A DNA stretch of 64,000 nucleotides from Gymnothorax reevesii (GCA_029721435.1 CM056577.1:31526719-31590718), one strand, 5' to 3'. Shown: positions 32,588 to 44,343, counted from the first letter of the stretch. The notes: generated from the sequence alone by a model not told the origin. Translations and numbers: made by a program.

Positions 32588-34094
32588 AATGTTAGGAAGT
32601 ACGTTACGTTTTCTCGGACCCCAAGAAAAAGATCCATGGGTGCACTGTATCTTCAAAATTGATCATGTGGAACATTTTAAATGCAAAATGCAAAGTTTTC
32701 AACATCTTATTTCTAATATTCAGCATTTTACACTTTCAATGGATACACGTGTACCTGTGTATGATGGGTTGCGAACTACGAGAACAATAACTTCAACTTC
32801 ATGATACTGCCAACGTTAAAAAGCATCATTATTAACATGAGTTGAGTGCCACATTCAATTTTGCTTGCTTTAGTTGTCCCCCGCCGTGCGGAACGCGCGA
32901 AGCGGCGGGACATAGTATTCACGACCGTCCGTCCGTCCGTACATACGTCCCGAATCCTTGTCAGCGAGATATCTCAAGAACGAATTGACGGGTTTTCTTC
33001 AAATTTGATGTCAACATGTATTAGGGTGATACCCCGGCGCCAGTTGATTTTGGTGACCTTCGCATCACTCTCAAGGTAACGCCGAGAAATTGCTCATTTT
33101 GACACGATTTCACATTTTGTGGCGGGGGACAAAGACACGTTTGTGGCAAATACTTGTTATAAACTTATTCCACTGCCATACATGTAATAGATGTGCAACT
33201 GCATTAGGCATTCCTTAATAGGTTTACAATGCAGTAAGATCTTGAGCACAGTACTGGATTACATTAACATGTACTGTGATCACTAATTTTGACCGAGTGT
33301 GTGGACATTAATACAGTTTGTGTTCTCACAACAGAATGTTCATGTCTTCACATAGAATGTTCATGCAGAATGTGAAAATCACATCAATGACGGCTAGCGG
33401 GTCACCAAAGACATCAGGATCTTATGATCTGCATCTGTATGATTAATGTATGATTTGACAGTGAACCATTTTGATGAATCTCAGACTTTGAGGTGACACC
33501 AGGATAGCTGTCAAATTGTGCTCATAGCAAGCGGGTAATCTAGAATGTAATGTTCAAGATGAATTGTACTTGTGGTCAAGAAGTTTATGATCCCAGAAAT
33601 GTATAGTTTTAGGCCCCAGCAGTTTTTCAATTGTCAGTATTATTTTTTTTGCAATTTCAAAGTTGAATTTTCATGAAGATTTTTTGTGTTTGCTGCTCCT
33701 TTTCTCCAAAAAAATCATAAAAGTGTCTAGACTCAATTGAGCCAAAGTTTTTCTGTCTGTGAAGCTGCAATCTTGAATTATAAAGCCTTAAATCAGGTAA
33801 CATCTAAATAGCCAGATTTGGCTTCCGCGCAAAGGGGTTAGCTAGACCAGGTATCGTCTGGTCTCGCATTCCAGCCATCTAGATGAGGGAAATGGTAATT
33901 TCCTGAAAACGTAACGTACTTCCCAACAAACTTGATCGGCTATTTGCTCAGACACTATTGATCAGGTGCTCCCATCACTTGTCCTCCTGGTGTGTCCTGG
34001 CGGTCTTATCCTGTGTAGGCAATAATAAGTTTGTATCTGTCAGGTGTTTTCTTATAGCTATACACATGCACAACGTAACGTACTTCCTAACATT
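32588..34094. mobile_element. Putative element bounded by a perfect 23-bp inverted repeat
   Basis: Positions 32588-32610 (beginning AATGTTAGGAAGTACGTTAC) are found exactly inverted at 34072-34094. A third, imperfect copy lies at about 33908-33933. A hairpin plus GTCC repeat (32876-33131) sits inside. No coding sequence. Whether the ends are true termini is unproven, since no target duplication is apparent. Confidence 0.4.
32876..33131 (+). repeat. Hairpin plus (GTCC)n repeat, 256 bp
   Basis: It starts GTCCCCCGCCGTGCGGAACG, whose GTCCCGCCGC is mirrored by GCGGCGGGAC within 36 bases, followed by GTCCGTCCGTCCGT (32927-32940). It ends in TGTGGCGGGGGAC, so the ends also form a terminal inverted repeat (GTCCCCCGCC). 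The best-preserved member of this layout in the window. Confidence 0.65.
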
Positions 34095-34372
34095 TTAACA
34101 CCGCGGATACAGGCTACCATTGCAGACAACAGGGAATATCCAGAAACGTCAATTTCTGTGAGTCAAGCCAATACCTTATGTATATTGTGTTCCTAGTAAA
34201 AGAAGTTCTGTACTCCCATTTCAGGGAAATCTAAGAGGGAATTGATGCACACAAAATATTTGGTGCACATTTTTACATTCAGTCACTTTTGGAAGGAGAG
34301 GGAGAAATATTGGCCCACGATAGCTTATGTAACATATCTATATCTTCAATATGCATCAACCTATGTACAGAC

Positions 34373-34450
34373 TAGCCTCCGTTGCAGACGTCTTGGTGTT
34401 CGGTTAATTTCTCTCAACTTACAACGTCTGCACACTCGAGCGAGGTTTTG
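34373..34450. repeat. Left TIR of the RecQ element
   Basis: The block from TAGCCTCCG to GAGCGAGGTTTTGTG is repeated inverted at 35362-35439 with about three mismatches (for example CACACTCG against CGCACTCG). Confidence 0.85.
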
Positions 34451-34562
34451 TGTTCCGTGACGTAATGTGATTGTGCTTGATGAGCCAATCAGAATGCTTA
34501 TTATATGTTATGATCTCTGTCATTACTATGGCTTTTCCCTGCGGCTTGTCAAAAATAGTGAA

Positions 34563-34784
34563 ATGGCGGAAAAGAAACTCCTAAAAAAACGTGTAGAAAA
34601 CGACATTTGTTTTGTGTATAAAACAAAAATCCTCTCAAATAAAGACAAGATACGAGTGCATGGAAAAAGCAAGCTTGATATCGCTGCAGTAATAGGCTCT
34701 GTCCTCTCTGTTAACACAGCGGTATACACGAACGAGTTATTCGTCTGCCGAACGGGCTGCTATCGCTTACTTGAAAAAATTTGA
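34563..34784 (+). pseudogene. Small ORF with Cys motif, likely N-terminus of an element protein
   Basis: An open frame of 73 codons from an ATG at 34563 (MAEKKLLKKRVENDICFVYK). It contains KIRVHGKSKLDIAAVIGS and near its end FVCRTGCYRLLEK, a C-x3-C/CYxLL pattern that I have seen at the start of uncharacterised repeat-encoded proteins in cnidarians and fish, where it looks like part of a zinc-binding module. It lies about 110 bp inside the left TIR and stops where the helicase fragment begins. Its function is unknown. As the ORF is short, a truncated first exon is the simplest reading. Confidence 0.4.
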
Positions 34785-34807
34785 AAATAGAGAAAGAACT
34801 TTATGTG

Positions 34808-35330
34808 AACTCACATTTATTATGTGAGCTTCATCAACAGCAATAGCATAAATATTGTTTGAATATGCGGCATTCAGCAGCATCTTCCTCCACCGTTCAC
34901 TTAGCCAAAACTCTGGAGAACCGTATACTATTGAAAACAATCCTCTTTCCACACTTCTCTTCTCCATTTCGGTATCGACCAGACTTAAACTCATTGCTTT
35001 CACTCCTGTTATTCAAATAATTGACTTGATCCTTCATACGGTTAACAAGAGGAGAAACAACAATAACAATGGGCGATTCTTTATTAGAAAATGCTTCCCC
35101 GAGGATTGGAAGAGCTTGGTATATGAGCAATTTGCCAAATCCTGTAGGCAAATTTACGTAGACATCTTTCCTCTGGATAACTCAGTTGTTCATTGCTTGT
35201 TCTTGTAAGCTATTCATACTTTTAATATTGAAGGCTTTGCAGATTTTCTCCAAAGCTCGAGAGAAAACATGTTCGCCACCGTCCGCTAATTTGGCTTTTT
35301 CTGTTTCTGCATATATAATGAGCTCCTGGA
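34808..35330 (-). pseudogene. RecQ-type helicase fragment (motifs 0 to II)
   Basis: Minus strand. An upstream stretch ends in FNIKSMNSLQEQAM (motif 0, the glutamine motif), followed by an in-frame TGA (35182-35184). It then has KDVYVNLPTGFGKLLIYQ (Walker A), IVIVVSPLVNRMKDQV (motif Ia), a frameshift at about 35025, then LFSIVYGSPEFWLS (motif Ib) and YAIAVDEAHI (motif II, DEAH). After DEAHIIN the sequence is GTGAGT, which looks like a splice donor, so genomic DNA with an exon boundary was retained. Motifs III to VI are absent. In RecQ proteins this half binds ATP; no activity can be expected here. It is part of the transposon and not a host gene. Confidence 0.8.
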
Positions 35331-35448
35331 TTTTAGGAGCTAGTTGCTGATTGGTGGAGCACAAAACCTCGCTCGAGTGCGCAGACGTTGTAGGTTGAGG
35401 GAAATTAACCGAACACCAAGACGTCTGCAACGGAGGCTATGTACAGAC

Positions 35449-36847
35449 TTCCTGCCAAGTAAAATACTTTATTAATCTTTCTTTAAAAAAACAATACTCG
35501 TTTTATGATTCTTTATAAAAGTAGGCATAAATAAGTTAAAAAACACAATTTTGAGCACAAACCAGCAATTTATTGATATACAGGCAGATCTGATATGAAA
35601 CAAAGTATACGTTTTCGGAAACTGTAGAAACTCCTGCTTCTAATGAGACATGTTTGATTTCCATTACTTTTCTTTCTGGAAATATTTAAGCTTTCTTGTG
35701 AGAAATGGTGCAGTTGTACATATTAGCGTGCTACAGCCCATAACAGTTTTGGCCAGAAAGAAAATAAGAACCCCACTCATTCATGAAATACAGTGATGTG
35801 TTCATGCAGAACAATCATATGGGCAATAATATATTACTGATTTTCAGCTGAGAATGTGAAATCATTGGTCATTATTTCAAAATTTTTGTTGCATCTTTGA
35901 ATACATGTACTTTTCATTGGTCGAGAATGTCAGTTTTATGGACTACATATTACTATTGCAGTAGAATCTCTTGACATGTGATTATCTTTTACTATGGCCA
36001 TTATTATCAGAAAATTATCAAGAAACTCATGCATGACAGCTGTGTATGAGACTTATACTCCAGAAGCAACTCATGACATTTTGCTTTCTTTATCCTCTGT
36101 TTTTTATTCATGTGATGAGAGTTTCTCTCGTTCTTGACATGAGCAATAAATGTCTGGAAAATATATCCAATAAGAATTGACATGATAATTATCAGACCAG
36201 TCTCATTGTGGGACATATTCCACAAATATTAAAAAGATTAACTAACATGTCCCAAACCAATCAGATTCAAGTTTCAGAATTCATAAACTAATCATCTCTG
36301 GGATATTTTTGACCAATGAACACACGAGAGGTGGTATTTATAGCTGAGATTTGGAATGGGCTTTGTCAGTACAATTTTCCAACATAATGAAGTACCACTG
36401 CTGTATTTCATGCAAGAAAAGGACTACCGCTACAGAATGAAAAAACAACCTATAATATACTTAGATATCAAGTAAAAACTGTTAGTGTCCAGTTTGCTGT
36501 GTAGATACCCCAAACTTTTGTATTCCTGTGTGATAGACAGAGTCACCATTCTGGTAGGGCCAATTTCAAATGTCAAAATTTCTAATCAATCTGCTTGCTA
36601 ACGCTTATCAAAAAGTTTCTGATATATTAGAGGGTATATACTAGTATCCTTAAAAGAAATAATTTGTAGAATCAGGAGGGCTGATTTTGATGCTTTATGG
36701 GACGCCTCCTTTTCAGAGGAGGTCTGAAATGACACAAGGACCAATTGATTAGATTTTGGGAGTGATCCAGGTTAGGGTTAGGGTGCTGGGCGGAGGTGCT
36801 GCGCTCTCCGAGTGCGCTTGGACTTATAACGTAATGCTAATTTGATG
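35449..36847. other. No recognisable gene
   Basis: AT-rich intergenic sequence; only short ORFs such as 36007-36225. No transposon ends recognised. Two TTAGGG units at about 36773-36784 are not a telomeric array. Confidence 0.4.
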
Positions 36848-38458
36848 TACAAAACCCAAAACCAGTGAAGTTGGCACGTTGTGTAAATTGTAAATAAAAA
36901 CAGAATACAATGATTTGCAAATCCTTTTCAACCTATATTCAATTGAATACACTGCAAAGACAAGTTAATTAATGTTCGAACAGGTAAACTTTGTAATTTT
37001 TTGCAAATATTTGCTCATTTGGAATTTGATGCCTGCAACATGTTTCAAAAAAGCTGGCACAAGTGGCAAAAAAGACTGAGAGAGTTGAGGAATCCTCATC
37101 AAACACTTATTTGGAACATCCCACAGTTGAACGGGCTAATTGGGAACAGGTGGGTGCCATGATTGGGTATAAAAGCAGCTTCCCTGAAATGCTCAGTCAT
37201 TCACAAACAAGGATGGGGCGAGGGTCACCACTTGTGAACAAATGCGTGAGCTGATTGTCGAACAGTTTAAAAACAACATTCCTCAACGAGCTATTGCAAG
37301 AAATATAGGGATTTCATCATCTGCGGTCCGTAATATCGTCAAAAGGTTCTAAGAATCTGGGGAAATCACTGCACGTAAGCGACAAGGCCGAAAACCAACA
37401 TTGAATGCCTGTGACCTTCGATCCCCCAGGCGGTACTGCATCAAGAACCGACATCAGTGTGTAAAGGACATCACCATATGGGCTCAGGAACACTTCAGAA
37501 AACCGCTGTCAGTAACTACAGTTCGTTGCTACATCTGCAAGTGCAAGTTAAAACTCTACAATGCAAAGCGAAAGCCATTTATCAACAGCACCCAGAAACG
37601 CCGCCAGCTTCGCTGGGCCCAAGCTCATCTAAGATGGACTGATGCAAAGTGGAAAAGTGTTCTGTGGTCTGACAAGTCCACATTTCAAATTGTTTTTGGA
37701 AACTGTGGACGTCATGTCCTCCGGAACAAAGAGGAAAAGAACCATCCGGACTGTTATTGGCGCAAAGTTCAAAAGCCAGCATCTATGATGGTATGGGGGT
37801 GTATTAGTAACCAAGGCATGGGCAACTTACACATATGTGAAGGCACCATTAATGCAGAAAGGTACATTCAGGTTTTGGAGCAACATATGTTGCCATCCAA
37901 GCAACGTCTTTTTCATGAACACCCCTGCTTATTTCAGCAAGACAATGCCAAGCCACATTCTGCACGTGTTACAACAGCATGGCTCCGTAGTAAAAGAGTG
38001 CGGGTACTAGACTGGTCTGCCTGTAGTCCAGACCTGTCTCCTATTGAAAATGTGTGGCGCATTATGAAGCGTAAAATACGACAACGGAGACCCCGGACTG
38101 TTGAACAACTTAAGCAGTACATCAAGCAAGAATGGGAAAGAGTTCCACCTGAAAAGCTTCAAAAATTGGTCTCCTCAGTTCCCAAACGTTTACTGAGTGT
38201 CGTTAAAATGAAAGGCGATGTAACACAGTGGTAAAAAGGCCCCTGTGCCAACTTTTTTGCAATGTGTTGCCGCCTTACAATTCTAAGTTAATGATTATTT
38301 GCAAAAAAAAAAAGAAGTTTCTCAGTATGAACATTAAACATCTTGTCTTTGCAATGTATTCAATTGAATATAAGTTCAAAAGGATTTGCAAATCATTGTA
38401 TTCTGTTTTTATCTACGATTTACATAACGTGCCAACTTCACTGGTTTTGGGTTTTGTA
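36848..38458 (+). mobile_element. Tc1-like element, copy 2
   Basis: 1607 bp from 36850 to 38456, flanked by TA. TIRs start CAAAACCCAAAACCAGTGAA and match copy 1 (25973-27565), which lies in the opposite orientation. Confidence 0.95.
37213..38234 (+). pseudogene. Tc1-like DD34E transposase, frameshifted
   Basis: It starts at MGRGSPL; a one-base deletion at about 37230 shifts the frame, and a TAA is at 37350-37352 in the DNA-binding region. From 37401 the frame is open to the end and has all catalytic motifs: WSDKSTF (with K after the D where copy 1 has E), FQQDNAKPH and SPDLSPIENVW. Compared with copy 1, the residues missing there (NNIPQ region) are present here, so the two copies carry different damage. 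Confidence 0.9.
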
Positions 38459-39233
38459 TGAGTTTGCAGATATGATCATTCTTTGTTATCTGAAACTATG
38501 TGTGTTTATCCAGATAAAATATTGGAGACCGGGGACCATTTGCACAGGCGCTTGAACGGCAGTATTAAATTGGTGAGTCAAACATAAATGCTGTGTCTGG
38601 TGCACTTAGTAAAGTAGTGTTGCAGCTTTTTATTTCAACAGTTTTTCTAACTGCGAATGTGACATGCTTCTACAATATAGGCATACCCAAACTGAACAAA
38701 TGGATACGCATTGCATTTTGAAGATGCTATGTTTATTTTATCAATTGCACGTGTGCAGTAATGCTTTCTGGAGAACTGACTATTTAATGGATTATTAATT
38801 CGTAATGGCCCCAGTGTATAAGAGTTCTAACCCTCCTCGATGGTTATGGATGAATTTTCTTCCAGCTCCTGAACAGCAGCCCAGAACATTTAAGTCTAGA
38901 GACCTTGGCGAGCCGTGCTTCGCGAGCATTGAGCACTGTAAGTTATTACCATAATTCACACTTCTACTTCATATGGGCTCTGCCCTCTAACAGCTCCGCC
39001 TGTGCCAATCCCTTGCTGCCCAGCAGCCCGCCAGAAGAAATTTGCATATCCATCCCCCTTCTGGCTATATAATGGCAAAATCCCTTGACTTCCTTAAAGG
39101 GGAACTCGGGGTAATATCATAATGCTGTTTTATACAATCATAATTAGTAAGTAAATATTGGAAAATACAAAAATGTGGAATTTTTGTTTTCAAAGACTAG
39201 ATAAATGAGGTTTTATTCCCCCTAATTAGTTGT
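38459..39233. other. No recognisable gene
   Basis: Short ORFs only. A GC-richer stretch at about 38980-39080 has no clear identity. Confidence 0.35.
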
Positions 39234-39237
39234 CGTC

Positions 39238-39597
39238 TGCTTCAACCGTCGTGTGATAATGACGAACCGTCACCCTTCGCCCACAGGTATGCGCTGTTAT
39301 TGTGTTGGATAGTGTGATTGTCCCAGTCCATTATTATATGACAAAAGATAGTTCAAAATGGCCCATTGGCTAGTTTCACGACATGATGTTAAGTGCTTTC
39401 TGAAATACGCAGGGTTGCTTCAACATTAGCGGTTTGCTTCTGTCACTTATCACAATGGGCCATATTGAACGATCTTTTGTCATAAAATATTGGACTGGGA
39501 CAATCACACTATCCAACACAGTAACATCGCATACCTGTGGGAGAAGGGCGACGGTTCGTCATTTTCGGGCGACGTTATGTCATTATCACGCGAGAAA
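39238..39597. repeat. Inverted repeat with arms of about 130-150 bp
   Basis: The left arm, about 39238-39378, with TGATAATGACGAACCGTC and TGTTGGATAGTGTGATTGTC, is repeated inverted at about 39444-39597, with a spacer of about 65 bp. A foldback structure next to the DIRS-type remnant. It may belong to that element or be a separate MITE. Confidence 0.65.
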
Positions 39598-39599
39598 AG

Positions 39600-40980
39600 A
39601 GCGGCTCACTTCTCAACTAATGTGCCTCTAGACAGAACCATTAGTGAGATAGTCAGCGAGCCCTCTGACTCCGAGAATGATGTATTGGGCCTGGGCAGAT
39701 GCAGGCGGCATCTGCCATGAATATCGTTGGCTTGACAGGATATGCTCTGGTAGAGCTGTCACTGTTCCACGGTGACATCCGTCGGGACGGGGACGACGTG
39801 CAGTTTGTGTCTCCTTTGGTGCTCACTCAGGGTGGAGGATGACCCTTAACTGGGTGTGGACCCCTTGGCCCAGAAGAGTTGGCCTCAGGGGACATTGTAT
39901 GTGTTTCCCCCAACTTCACTTGATCCCGTGACTTCTGCTGAGAATCAGGAAAGAAGGCCGGGCGGTGATATTGATAGCTCTGGATCGCCGCAACCCAGTG
40001 TGGTGTCCAGAAGTTGTGCATCTAGCAGTGATGCACCCGTGGCCCCTCCCCATGGTGGACTGGGCAATTTCACAGTCAAATGAACAGGTCAAGGCCCAGC
40101 CCATTCTGGGTCAGCCTCTAATGGCTTGGCTCCTGAGAGGCAGCGGTTAGAAGGGTGTGTTCTTTTCGCAAATGTCATTGCTACCATCCAAGGGGCCAGA
40201 GCGGCTTCCACAGTAGCATTGTACGCAACACGGTGGGAACTTTTCTCTGGTTAGTGTCATGTGTGTAATGTCGACCCCATGACGTCTCCTATCGCCGTCA
40301 TCTTGACTTTCCTGTAATCTCTTTTAAATTCTGGCAGGGCTGTGTCCACTGTTAGGGTGTGTGCAGCCGCTATCTCTGCTTGTCATGAAGGACTACAGGG
40401 GGTTCCTCTGTTCTCTCCTCCCCTCTTGCGGCATTTTTTTTAAAGGGTGCTCTGTGGCTGAGGCCGCCGCGGTGCGTCACAGTGCAGCAGTGGGATCTCC
40501 ATACAGTCCTTGACGGTCTTTGTTAGCCACCATTTGAGCCATTAGACAATGTTTCTATGCGGCTTCTGTCCTTGAAGACAGCCCTTCTGGTGGCTCTGTC
40601 CTCTGCGAAAAGAGTTAGTGACTTGTGCACGTTGTCCGTAAACCCACAATGTTTGGTTTTGAGTGTGAATAAGGCTATCTTGCATCCTCACACGGCTTTC
40701 ATGCCTTAGAACATTACAGCATCCTTCATTTCTAGGGCATACTTCCGAGGAAGATAGCTGGCTAAACTTGATTTGCCCAGGAGGGGCCTTGGCCTGCTAT
40801 GTACGCCATACATTGGCAAGTCGTAAGACGGAACAGCTGTTCATCTATTATGGCGCAGCCGCATCTGGAGAAGCTGTATCAACTCAGCGTCTGGCTCACT
40901 GGCTCTGCAATGCTATCTCTGAGGCTTATGTCTGCGGCCTTGTGTAGGGGTGTTGCTGTTGGTGACATCTGTATGTAACT
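39600..40980 (+). mobile_element. DIRS-type retrotransposon fragment
   Basis: The segment carries a decayed tyrosine recombinase on the + strand, the integrating enzyme of DIRS/Ngaro elements. No reverse transcriptase was found upstream and no ends are recognisable, so this is the 3' part of a truncated or decayed element. Confidence 0.55.
40125..40960 (+). pseudogene. Tyrosine recombinase of a DIRS-type element
   Basis: Pieces in several frames: core-binding part IQGARAASTVALYATRWELF (about 40188-40246), then CAAAISACHEG (about 40360-40390), then SLKTALLVALSSAKRVSDL (about 40566-40625), where R belongs to the first catalytic arginine block. A final piece reads RLAHWLCNAISEAY (about 40885-40925). 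Stops and frameshifts occur between them. The order and spacing match DIRS-group recombinases of fish. Not functional. Confidence 0.65.
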
Positions 40981-41124
40981 GGAGTTACATACCTAGTAAC
41001 AATTGTTTCCATTTGTGTCGCTCAGGCATTTTATTCCCTTTATACAGGTCTGGGCTGCGACAGAAATTGGGTGTCATAATTTTAATCGTGATACTGATTG
41101 ATTGGAGGCTTTGTGGATGTGATG

Positions 41125-42649
41125 TACAAACCCCAGTTCCAATGAAGTTGGGAAGTTGTGTAAAACGTGAATAAAATCAGAATGTAATGATTTGCAAATC
41201 TCATAATTCCGCATTTTATTCACAATAGAATAAGGACAACATATCAGACCATACCATTTCATGAAAAATATTAGCTCATTTTAAGTCTGATGGCAGCAAC
41301 ACATCTGAAAAAAGTAGGGACAGGGGCACCAAAAAGCTGGAGAAGTAAAAGGCCTAACAAAAATCAGTTAGAGGAGCATTTTACAACTAATTATGTTATT
41401 TGGCATCAGGTCAGTAACATGACTGGGTATTAAAAGAGCATTTAGAGAGGCAGAGTCTCTCAAATGTAAAGATGGGCAGAGGCTCACCAATCTGCGAAAA
41501 ACTGAGTCTAAAAATTGTGGGACAATTTCAGAAATATGTTCCTAAATGTAAAATTGCAAAGATTTTGAATATCCCGCCATCTACAATACATAATATCATC
41601 AAAAAATTCATAGAATCTGGAGATATCTCTGTCCGCAAGGGACAAGGCCGAACGTCAATATTGGATGCTTGTGATTTTCGGTCCCAGCCATGATTCTGCA
41701 GTAGAATATGCTGCATGGGCTCAGGAACACTTTCAGAAATTATTGTCTGTGGACACAGTTTGCCGTGTAATCCACAAATGCAAGTTGGAGCTGTATCATG
41801 CAAAAAAGAAGCCATATGTCAACATGATCCAAAAATGTTGCCGTCTTCTCTGGGCCAAAGCTCATTTAAAATGGACTGTGGCAAAATGGAAAACTGTTCT
41901 GTGGTTAGAGGAATCATAATTTTAAAATCTTTTTAGAAACCACGAACGCCGTGTCCTGTGGACTTAAGAGGAGGGGGACCATCCAGCTTGTTTTCAGCAC
42001 TTGGTTCAAAAGCCAGCATCTCTGATGGGGTTGCATTGGTGCCTATGGCACGGGCAGCTTACACATCTGGATAGGCATAATCAATGCTGAAAAGTATATA
42101 GAGGTTTTACAACAATGTGTCTTTACGGGAAGGCCTTGCATATTTCAGCAAGGCAATGCTAACCCACATACTGCATCCATCACAACAGCGTGCCTTCGCT
42201 GTAGAAGAGTCCAGATGCTGAAATGGTCCGCCTGCAGTCCAGACCTTTCACGAATGGAAAACATTTCGAGCATCAAAAAATGAAAAATCTGGCTTAGAAG
42301 ACCCAGGACTGTTGAGCAGCTAGAATACAACATCAGACAAGAGTGGGACAACATCCCTCTTCCAAAACTCCAGCAATTGGTCCCCGACGTTTACAGATTT
42401 GTTGAAAGAAGAGGGGATGCTACACAGTGGCCCTGTGCCAACTTTTTTTGAGATGTGTTGCTGTCATCAAATTCAAAATGAGCTAATATTTTTCATGAAA
42501 TGGTAAAATGTCTCACATTCAATATCCGCTATGTCGTTTATGTTCTATTGTGAATAAAACGTAGGTTTATGAGATCTGCAAATCATTGCATTCTGTTTTT
42601 TATTCACGTTTTACATAATGTCCTAACTTCAGTGGAATTGGGGTTTGTA
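41125..42649 (+). mobile_element. Tc1-like element, copy 3 (older subfamily)
   Basis: 1521 bp (41127-42647), TA flanks. TIRs start CAAACCCCAGTTCCAATGAA on the left; the inverted right end reads CAAACCCCAATTCCACTGAA. It is related to copies 1 and 2 but much more diverged. Confidence 0.9.
41472..42430 (+). pseudogene. Tc1-like transposase, heavily mutated
   Basis: The N-terminal HTH is open (MGRGSPICEKLSLKIVGQFQ ... IPPSTIHNIIKKF), then frameshifts. The positions of WSDES (reading WLEES, the catalytic D lost), the QQDN block (reading FQQGNANP, the D lost) and SPDLS-xxEN are recognisable at 41900-42270. Two catalytic aspartates are therefore gone. Confidence 0.75.
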
Positions 42650-44343
42650 ATTACCTGACGAAAGAAAAAAATGTTTGAAGTATGAGCAGAAGGGAATCCT
42701 GAACAAAGGAAGCAGCTGAGTGCAGCTGACCAATCAGAAACACCTGTGAAGCCGTTTGCTCCAAACATTACGGCGCCCAGTTTTTGGAACCGAAATGTAT
42801 CAAATTCCACTTTACCTGAAAATGAGACTGTGCCCAGTGACCACGAGACAGTTGTTTGAGCAGTAGGAAACCAGAGATAGTGGCAGAAATGCATCCAGAC
42901 CCTGGGAGAGCGCACAAAACTTCACACAAGGGCTCTCGGCCAGTACCTCAGATTCTTCTCACTGTGCCACAACACAACAGAACACACTGCATGACTGCTG
43001 CACACAGCAGTTTCCAAATTAACTGTATTCTGGGAATACCTGAATGCACAACTTCCAGTATCACAGAGCAGGGCCAGAAAAAAAGCACTTACAACCGTGT
43101 CGCAAGTAAGGTGATCAGTTGCACGTGAACTGTGAATGAATACACTGAATGGTAGTGATTCCTTTGCCTGTTAAGTGAAAAGTTTTTTTTTGTGATCATG
43201 TTTTTATTGCATTTTGTACACATAGCCACATAACTCACATACATATACAATTGAAAATCTCATTGTTCCCGGCATTATAACAGAAAACCTAAACTGTTAT
43301 CCCACCCTTGCACCCCCGACCCCTCCCCTTGCTGGCTTCAGAAGACTTAGATCTAAACAAAAGAAGACATATAGATACAAACTCACACATACAAAGTACA
43401 TACTTCAATAACTACAAAGGTAGTTAGAAGTCTGGAGAGTGGTGGCGACAAGGTGTTCGGGGGCGCGTACAGCAGCAGGATATCGGCTAAAATTAGAGCA
43501 AAGTGGTCGACGCCGCTGTGTTTACGTCGCCACATGTACTCGGCCAGATGGAAACCTAAGCCGTCGCTGCTGCTCGTGTGCATGGATGGCAAGGACCTCT
43601 TGATCTGCCACCACTGGCACTCAATATTTTGAGTGTGTACGCCAGGGGAGGCGGGATCCAAAGAAAGAACAATTAAACAATTAAACCGCATTATATACGG
43701 TTCCGGGCACCACCACACAGCATTATTTGCACGCCGAGATGACATCCATTGAATAATCTCATAAAGTAAACTTGGCGTAAATTCCAAACTCACTGTCGTT
43801 AGGCGCAAAGTAAACTTAAGCACGCGAATCATTACTCAAACAGAGGTCCAGGTGCGAATAAATAAAGCCCCACAATGACACAAACGGCTGGGTGTGGAAC
43901 ACAATAGCGCGTGGAAACTGAGCGCTCGCCCTCGCGGCACGAGAGTGCTTACGCGATATCGCGAAGTATGCATACGCTGCGCAAAGTGCGCATGCCCCAG
44001 TATTGTCAACAGTGTCATGGCTGCCACCTTTATAAGCTCGTAGCACGTATAGCAGCTGTAGAAATTAAAGTGTAAATTATCTTTACTGGATGTACGGTCG
44101 GCGTTTTTCCACACCTGATTACTTCAATTGTTATATAAACATTAAGGTAAGCCGAAAAAGTTGTAATTTTTTTTTTATTTTGCTGGAGGTTGTGTATGGT
44201 ACTCTCGTCTTGTTGACTCCTATTACCCCGCAACACTAGCAAAGCTGTGACAAACAGATTGTTCCCCTTCACACAGCTCCTCAGCTTAGTACCCTTCAGC
44301 TGAATATATTAACCCTTAATAGTGACGGTTAATAAAAATAAAC
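42650..44343. other. No recognisable gene
   Basis: Short ORFs on both strands, none with recognised domains. A T-rich start at about 43183-43215 (on the + strand) could be the 3' end of a minus-strand retroposon, but nothing upstream confirms it. Confidence 0.35.

Larger units (their letters stand above)
34364..35448. mobile_element. TIR element carrying a RecQ-type helicase fragment
   Basis: The element (34373-35439, 1067 bp) has TIRs of about 75-80 bp starting TAGCCTCCGTTGCAGACGTC that differ at only a few positions. The flank tgtacagac is repeated at 34364-34372 and 35440-35448; because of shared bases the duplication can be read as 9-12 bp. Two coding remnants start near the two ends and read inward: a 73-codon + strand ORF (34563-34784) and a minus-strand RecQ-type helicase fragment (34808-35330). 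They meet at about 34790-34805, which looks like an internal deletion junction. A 9-11 bp duplication is typical of MULE elements, but the superfamily is not established. Confidence 0.8.

Noticed and set aside
13348..34372. The octamer gtacagac occurs at both the hAT-D and the RecQ-element target sites
   Set aside because: It also occurs elsewhere in the window (about 2692); the elements have different TIRs and duplication lengths, so this looks like coincidence.
34808..35330. RecQ fragment as a host helicase gene
   Set aside because: It lies entirely between the TIRs, lacks motifs III-VI and has a stop and a frameshift.
36773..36784. Two TTAGGG units
   Set aside because: Two copies are far too few for an interstitial telomere array.
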